Shown one piece after another: positions 6,401 to 7,115 of a stretch of DNA of 7,115 nt. The DNA is from Candidatus Omnitrophota bacterium (GTDB taxonomy: Bacteria > Omnitrophota > Gorgyraeia > 2-01-FULL-45-10), in contig JAUYDB010000302.1 in NCBI GenBank assembly GCA_030691985.1, positions 1-7,115 on the forward strand, written 5' to 3'. The notes below the pieces were generated by a model. That model was given only the letters and a program-made list of their open reading frames with translations. It did no database searches and was not told the origin of the DNA. Every line of letters starts with the position of its first letter. The first letter of the stretch is position 1. Made by a program: the position numbers and the translations under genes.

Positions 6401-7115
6401 TCAAGGCGTGCCCTACCGTGGCGGCTATTAGTTTTGTGCAAAAATTGTTCAACGAATACCGTCAGGAAGCGCCGAAGGATCTAATGCTGCTCGATTTTAT
6501 CGGCGAACTTTTAAAGAAAGCGCGCGCGCATCGAGACCTGACCGAGGCGTTAGATATTGCCAGGGAGATTTTCAGACAGGCTAAATCAAAACGTACGGTA
6601 GGAGCGGCGGAAAATTTAAATAGGGCGCTCATGGAGTTGATCAAGCAATCTCCCTCAATAGATTATTTTATTGAAGCCCTGAAAACAACCCTCAAAATAA
6701 ACAGCGATCGCGCAGCCTTTAGCTTAAAAATAATGGAAGAGGAGTCGGACATTTTGAAATATACTAAATCCTCCTTGCAGGACCTTAAGAGGATGAATGA
6801 GTTATTGATCGACTGCGTCAGGATAGAAGAAGAGCCCGCGCGAATATTTATCGAGGGGCCTAACGTGATTTGGGCAGCAGATGAGGAAGGTTTTGGAATC
6901 GCGAACTTTGTCTCTAAGGCGATGATGACAAAGATGACCCCGGAAAATATCCACGAATTGATGATGTATGCAAGGAATGTGCCGGGGACCACGGCCGAAC
7001 GTTTAGAGCAAAACCGCAAAGACGCCCTTGCATTGACGAACGGGGGTTTACGGGATTTTATTCACGACCAGGAGCCCGGGGTTAATAAAGCAATAACAGC
7101 TCTTGTCCGCTATCA
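1..7115 (+). CDS. Giant multidomain protein, partial at both ends, with a caspase-like domain and two families of internal repeats
   Basis: Frame 1 is open across all 2371 codons. The composition looks protein-like throughout: alternating globular, helical and Pro-rich linker segments, and synonymous drift between internal repeat copies. The window opens with two ATG codons, but nothing upstream is visible, so I cannot tell whether Met1 is the true start. No signal peptide is apparent in the first 30 residues. No stop is reached. Visible modules in order are: hydrophobic module B1 (153-219), unnamed alpha/beta domain (220-662), module B2 (663-727), helical region (728-1122), repeat A1 (1123-1202), helical region (1203 to about 1711), caspase-like peptidase fold (about 1712-1866; His1749, Cys1787), linker, repeat A2 (1951-2030) and a helical region. 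Ile ATA and Arg AGG/AGA/CGG codons are common throughout, with no obvious break that would suggest a fused contig. I do not recognise the full-length family. The function is unknown; a membrane-linked scaffold carrying a protease domain is inference. Confidence 0.95.
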   Translation, partial: MMPLIRVYGRQIIEDHINEFIERQDMEIGDAVRDIISVRDAERFLTGYMERGMKERLWGRICAPVIIPLFKGALFLARPFTRIFVEAAKEWLGGAGKRYIAGIAPQMTVKEGIRLLSDVFGEDFADIKKRFDEAKKAIQPAPLPIIQARPKAPGTGKDMIAPASIGALIFLLGHSKGMILLELLGLAATVGFFGWCIYKTYMSKKPPVKTPLAEVKAPPIVIPGGVAAPPAQEALYNATDEIRRGGVLVKGDRIISSNGKTERTVVEVSRDGRYLKCAITMRDGIRCYKIEPEDKEMRNFTALIVERGAAVWRPGRPRGPVIVEREVQGLLAGGTELRIYAEADENGREVAYHDLKQKGLAPAYKIQFGKEAYYLSEPFIADGGRVGFVAYFLHKPNNGKRPKLFVNGYCTSNSHGVWRAISHIGEGSMEGWFGKGFGQDSQTLPLEICEELTRIASSRAGLKRREGIFKEVLGRGYIIPDGTQLGTQFAQMQIDTERLVVADEVPLEGRQFGIKQTHIFEFDKGLRPDFKKGVGKPWQSKNPLYGVITHYCVRSVDGRIQYLFNSDGYGHMWIGSIQMTTGLLDRQGVCANQLTIAIPQILMTTPWQYYDEMPKGYTGRPHPDPVHARHYCDASAFLDKIDIIKEAKRMLPKDVPRAPPTLPGKGIITSSSAGLFIYLLGRATDYIPLTFLGLAATAGFFAWYIYRKYISITPPTITPPAESATPPAAGENELERFIAIKLLERLRRAWGTGQQSRIDDQISLVVAHQGLYRRADLNPRIFIRTYIEEIKKADSSGDILGLRIALDALAASLSRLSSRTFGVEAYESVPEIEEAARLLLNISEDPKKDIDLSLAASMAEKAASSFMWLMPIFVKHIESLQKKEETAVDTVDAARYKNLSKEIEAAMTRRAMAPVSNVDFKSLLVSARFSSNNFKDHGNLELKTILYLGTAASRENRRLVRRRPVLSIRARIMVLLWKDVVLALRKLQSDYFDNAKIMSSRAAHMLWIKAEQSLIVRYNNIIEMLLEGGRCRNIGTLGSFLFGWNYDARLWSARMLYWLSLSGNVSAARALDAVPEMRRLAEKEWQKQNEGLNRELGLPIAKLPIIDRPTPLPTTPAPDAVVQQLPGSGRVDAILADLRMQPELQGADEAELEKLAQRILEAQLAANGVAISKVTNLDGINLPGLTQISPAALGQMGLSGVGEDSSGRHGIILDEEFRSMLGQPDTIRLTQDQMKRMLSNVDALSYFMDDYRIIAVCGRLDSSSREGLQAMAEQWPATPHREIAMKYALQGLFDVSDQVRMGLPAGQEIEVLYLFNELKGNTDIGRKEEILKELERILLPVDRFKLPTLYQLQLYRIISDPDVTPALRDLYAKIIIKSYFADRTLSFSKHGIDAIKVCLLAEDNSPEIRARIAEAAQMMSSRIAQTSDRIDISGFFDALALPDNTVRCIHDIAHVIKKLLDKRDFDKEQKKLVAVFKPIAAQLGVLIDALKRIGGDHNSRVALFGAILQALQNNPDLCPSAEQMAVLNHVLAPEYAAGFVNRTFSGIARLAAQRSPEVISLDVVRSLELMMTRPGLGSYRGIVEAIKTIRERRPELIRNGGIAALISTMPEEVSNYVFSCWRVYYNPVFQQMSRQMSDVERYSLASASHNFLGQHGRAQSDQENISAAVRLLIEDWKDGASLNTPLFAGRNAINIVAEEMARQATPEELEREGGAGRIHPIYKSASLKGRALQDVIDTKDPLTIYLSGHGTGSTVGLEGGALDFMEMGDALSARGECGNVIIFVDSCFGYNFCINLLGYLYKKQSKTFPVMISSAHIDSQSHLYDYSEWVKKVQREKGTPLLLSDMADVVEQTLSHGFTSVFVPIDKSRLENFLRETKLAATQEESPEEAGARIIPEKIIFAPPTVIHAAVFHLKASGVNADSSSSPDAFEGAPGQIRTAVTIQEPDRAIQQPPGSGRLDAILADLRTQPELQGADEAELEKLALRILEAQLAANGIDVPKVTDLDGIALPGLTQISPAALGQMGMGGVGVSLAEEGQVGTNWWQETSQPAESGPLLKDLPLDQRVIMLAGLLDPEKIIPADEEPWFANFVRKRLTSAAEAIAGNQYLSVADLPAYAEIVGSFAPETNELTQIVKACPTVAAISFVQKLFNEYRQEAPKDLMLLDFIGELLKKARAHRDLTEALDIAREIFRQAKSKRTVGAAENLNRALMELIKQSPSIDYFIEALKTTLKINSDRAAFSLKIMEEESDILKYTKSSLQDLKRMNELLIDCVRIEEEPARIFIEGPNVIWAADEEGFGIANFVSKAMMTKMTPENIHELMMYARNVPGTTAERLEQNRKDALALTNGGLRDFIHDQEPGVNKAITALVRY
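457..657 (+). repeat. Module B, copy 1: hydrophobic membrane-like segment with a Pro-rich tail
   Basis: Residues 153-219. It starts at PGTGK and has a short hydrophobic stretch (SIGALIFLLG, 164-173) and a small polar turn (HSKG). A 21-residue hydrophobic run then ends in LGLAATVGFFGWCIY (178-198), followed by basic KTY and KK residues and a tail rich in Pro, Lys and Thr. A second copy lies at 1987-2181. From LLG onward the two copies align without gaps over 49 residues with about 27 identities; near the start there is a two-residue gap. Shared residues include LGLAAT, GFF, W, IY, PP, TP and AE. A short plus a long hydrophobic segment with basic residues after it suggests a hairpin or single membrane anchor whose C-terminal side is cytoplasmic. 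That topology is inferred. The GTGK is not a functional Walker A motif, because Ser/Thr is missing and copy 2 reads PGKG. Confidence 0.75.
658..1986 (+). other. Unnamed alpha/beta domain between the two B modules
   Basis: Residues 220-662. After a Pro/Ala linker, residues about 238-294 look like a small beta domain with short alternating strands (VLVKGDRIISSNGKTERTVV). A larger globular part follows, with compact, conserved-looking motifs: YYLSEPFI (373-380), SNSHGVWR (412-419), GWFGKGFGQDSQTLPLEI (431-448) and FNSDGYGHMWIGSI (564-577). Aromatic, Gly and His residues cluster as they do in ligand-binding or catalytic folds. It closes with a helix (DKIDIIKEAKRML, ending near 651) and a Pro-rich linker. 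The SNSHGVWR and GWFGKGFG motifs give me the impression of a family recurring in uncharacterised bacterial proteins, but I cannot name it and assign no function. His415 and His571 are the most motif-embedded His residues. No transmembrane stretch is visible inside it, so both B modules would have to present it on one defined side of the membrane. Confidence 0.6.
1987..2181 (+). repeat. Module B, copy 2: hydrophobic membrane-like segment with a Pro/Thr-rich tail
   Basis: Residues 663-727. It begins PGKG and contains SAGLFIYLLG, a polar turn (RATD), then a 21-residue hydrophobic run ending LGLAATAGFFAWYIY. Basic RKY and a tail of ITPP and TPPAE units follow. It is homologous to the copy at 457-657, and similarity is also obvious at DNA level around ggccttgccgcgac. 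The two copies flank the 220-662 domain on both sides. Their conserved hydrophobicity, the basic residues after the run and the Pro-rich exit support a membrane anchor. An alternative is a buried hydrophobic hairpin within a soluble fold. The layout (Gly/Pro motif, hydrophobic run, basic end) superficially resembles C-terminal sorting tails, but here it is internal. Confidence 0.75.
2182..3366 (+). other. Helical region between module B2 and repeat A1
   Basis: Residues 728-1122. The sequence is almost entirely helix-prone, with repeated amphipathic blocks such as NELERFIAIKLLERLRRAW, LRIALDALAASLSRLSSRTF and ARIMVLLWKDVVLALRKL. Local hydrophobic patches (SFMWLMPIFVKHI; TLGSFLFGW; ARMLYWLSLSG) are short and read as helix cores rather than membrane spans. 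It ends with a charged helix (AEKEWQKQNEGLNRELGL) and a Pro-rich linker (IIDRPTPLPTTPAPD) into repeat A1. No catalytic or nucleotide-binding motif is visible. An alpha-solenoid or helical-bundle scaffold is the most economical reading, but I cannot demonstrate a repeat period by eye. Confidence 0.45.
3367..3606 (+). repeat. Module A, copy 1: 80-residue internal repeat
   Basis: Residues 1123-1202, beginning QQLPGSGR and ending GVG. It pairs without gaps with residues 1951-2030 (bases 5851-6090), with 68 of 80 residues identical and about 200 of 240 bases identical by hand count. Of the 36 codons that differ, about 24 are synonymous and 12 change the residue, which points to duplication followed by purifying selection. 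The unit contains a Pro/Gly entry (PGSGR), an acidic-rich helical pair (ILADLR, QPELQGADEAELEKLA, RILEAQLAANG) and a conserved C-terminal part (LPGLTQISPAALGQMG). It looks like a small helical domain or docking module. I do not recognise the family. Confidence 0.92.
3607..5133 (+). other. Long helical region leading into the caspase-like domain
   Basis: Residues 1203 to about 1711. It consists of successive amphipathic helices of roughly 12-20 residues separated by short turns with Pro, Gly or Asp. Examples are QDQMKRMLSNVDALSYFMDD, EEILKELERILLPVDRF, IRARIAEAAQMMSSRIAQ, KKLVAVFKPIAAQLGVLID and YRGIVEAIKTIRERRPELI. This pattern resembles alpha-solenoid (HEAT or armadillo-like) scaffolds, but no strict repeat unit is visible, so the family is not assigned. 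The last part (about residues 1660-1711, with LLIEDWKDGASLNTPLFAG and then INIVAEEMARQATPEELE) may belong to the start of the peptidase fold, so the boundary is uncertain by tens of residues. No membrane segment and no catalytic motif are visible here. Confidence 0.45.
5134..5598 (+). other. Caspase-like (clan CD) cysteine peptidase domain with His1749/Cys1787 dyad
   Basis: Residues about 1712-1866. A hydrophobic strand ending in His-Gly (LTIYLSGHGTG, His1749) is followed 38 residues later by a second strand ending in Asp-Ser-Cys (VIIFVDSCFGYNF, Cys1787). A helix (MEMGDALSARGECGN) lies between them. Strand-HG followed by strand-[DE]xC is the hallmark of clan CD peptidases (caspases/metacaspases, legumain, clostripain, gingipain, separase), in which this His and Cys form the dyad. 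After Cys1787 comes another strand and a polar stretch (FPVMISSAHIDSQSHLYDY, 1808-1826), in the place where the fold usually shapes the substrate pocket. A final strand is seen near SVFVPI. The exact family is not assignable by eye. Both catalytic residues are present, so the domain may be active; substrates are unknown. Autocleavage of the giant chain or cutting of a partner is inference. Confidence 0.75.
5599..5850 (+). other. Flexible linker between the caspase-like domain and repeat A2
   Basis: Residues about 1867-1950. A charged helix (SRLENFLRETKLAATQEESP) is followed by a short hydrophobic section (EKIIFAPPTVIHAAVFHL). A clearly low-complexity, acidic and serine-rich stretch (VNADSSSSPDAFEGAPG) then leads into the PGSGR entry of repeat A2. 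It probably connects domains without a fold of its own, and is an accessible place for proteolytic cutting if the protein is processed. No cleavage motif is evident. Confidence 0.45.
5851..6090 (+). repeat. Module A, copy 2: 80-residue internal repeat
   Basis: Residues 1951-2030, beginning QQPPGSGR and ending GVG. The repeat starts 2484 bases (828 codons) after the start of copy 1 and matches it at 68 of 80 residues without an indel. Differences cluster mid-unit (residues around GIDVPKVTDLDGIA versus GVAISKVTNLDGIN) and at the extreme ends. The helical core and the LPGLTQISPAALGQMG part are unchanged. Each copy follows a low-complexity linker and precedes a helical region, so the module seems to open each large helical segment. 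Sequence outside the 80 residues does not obviously align between copies, so only this module, not the whole flanking block, appears duplicated. Confidence 0.92.
6091..7115 (+). other. C-terminal visible helical region, continuing beyond the window
   Basis: Residues 2031-2371. A polar lead (EEGQVGTNWWQETSQPAESG) is followed by many amphipathic helices: DQRVIMLAGLLDPEKI, FVRKRLTSAAEAIAG, DLMLLDFIGELLKKARAHRD, TEALDIAREIFRQAKSKR, AENLNRALMELIKQ and DLKRMNELLIDCVRIEEE. A short stretch with strand character (ARIFIEGPNVIWAADEEG, residues about 2280-2297) breaks the pattern. The region then returns to helices (ENIHELMMYARNV; AERLEQNRKDALAL). It resembles the region after repeat A1 in kind (helical, solenoid-like), but I see no convincing residue-level alignment between the two. 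No stop codon is reached, so the protein goes on. Confidence 0.45.

Noticed and set aside
1..7115. Frameshift or contig join within the long frame
   Set aside because: Frame 1 stays open throughout, domain motifs read cleanly, and codon preferences look continuous, with only a mild qualitative shift from AGG/ATA-rich to CGG/GCG-richer usage. I see no abrupt change.
1..7115. tRNA, rRNA, CRISPR array, insertion sequence, promoter or terminator
   Set aside because: I see no regularly spaced short repeats, no terminal inverted repeats, no tRNA-like cloverleaf and no non-coding gap. The only repeats are the two pairs of coding modules.

Overview
The whole window is one uninterrupted plus-strand reading frame. 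Frame 1 has no stop from base 1 to base 7115, which is 2371 complete codons and two extra bases. It is open at both ends, so this is a fragment of a gene for a giant protein of at least about 2370 residues. I found no intergenic gap, RNA gene, insertion sequence, CRISPR array, promoter or terminator. Minus-strand and frame-shifted ORFs look like shadows of this gene.

The protein is modular. In order it has: a short N-terminal part with a hydrophobic patch (residues 1-152); a hydrophobic, membrane-like module B1 (153-219); a mixed alpha/beta domain that I cannot name (220-662); a second copy of the membrane module, B2 (663-727); a mostly helical region (728-1122); a small repeat module A1 (1123-1202); a long helical region (1203 to about 1711); a caspase-like clan CD cysteine peptidase fold with a visible His/Cys dyad (about 1712-1866); a linker (about 1867-1950); a second copy of the small repeat, A2 (1951-2030); and another helical region that runs off the end (2031-2371+). 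The A repeat is 68/80 residues identical between copies. The B repeat is about 55% identical over its 49-residue core. Flexible stretches, rich in proline or acidic and serine residues, sit beside the modules.

The organism is probably an uncultivated bacterium. Ile is often ATA, Arg uses AGG, AGA and CGG heavily, GC looks moderate, and the frame is very long. Such giant, multi-domain, otherwise anonymous proteins are known in Omnitrophota (one member has a reported protein of tens of thousands of residues) and related lineages of the PVC superphylum. This assignment is inference only; nothing here is a phylogenetic marker.

A working picture is a large membrane-attached protein. Its two hydrophobic modules would tether it, helical scaffolds would space its domains, and the embedded caspase-like domain could cut the protein itself or a partner. 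The dyad residues and the repeats are seen directly. The membrane attachment, protease activity and role are inferred.
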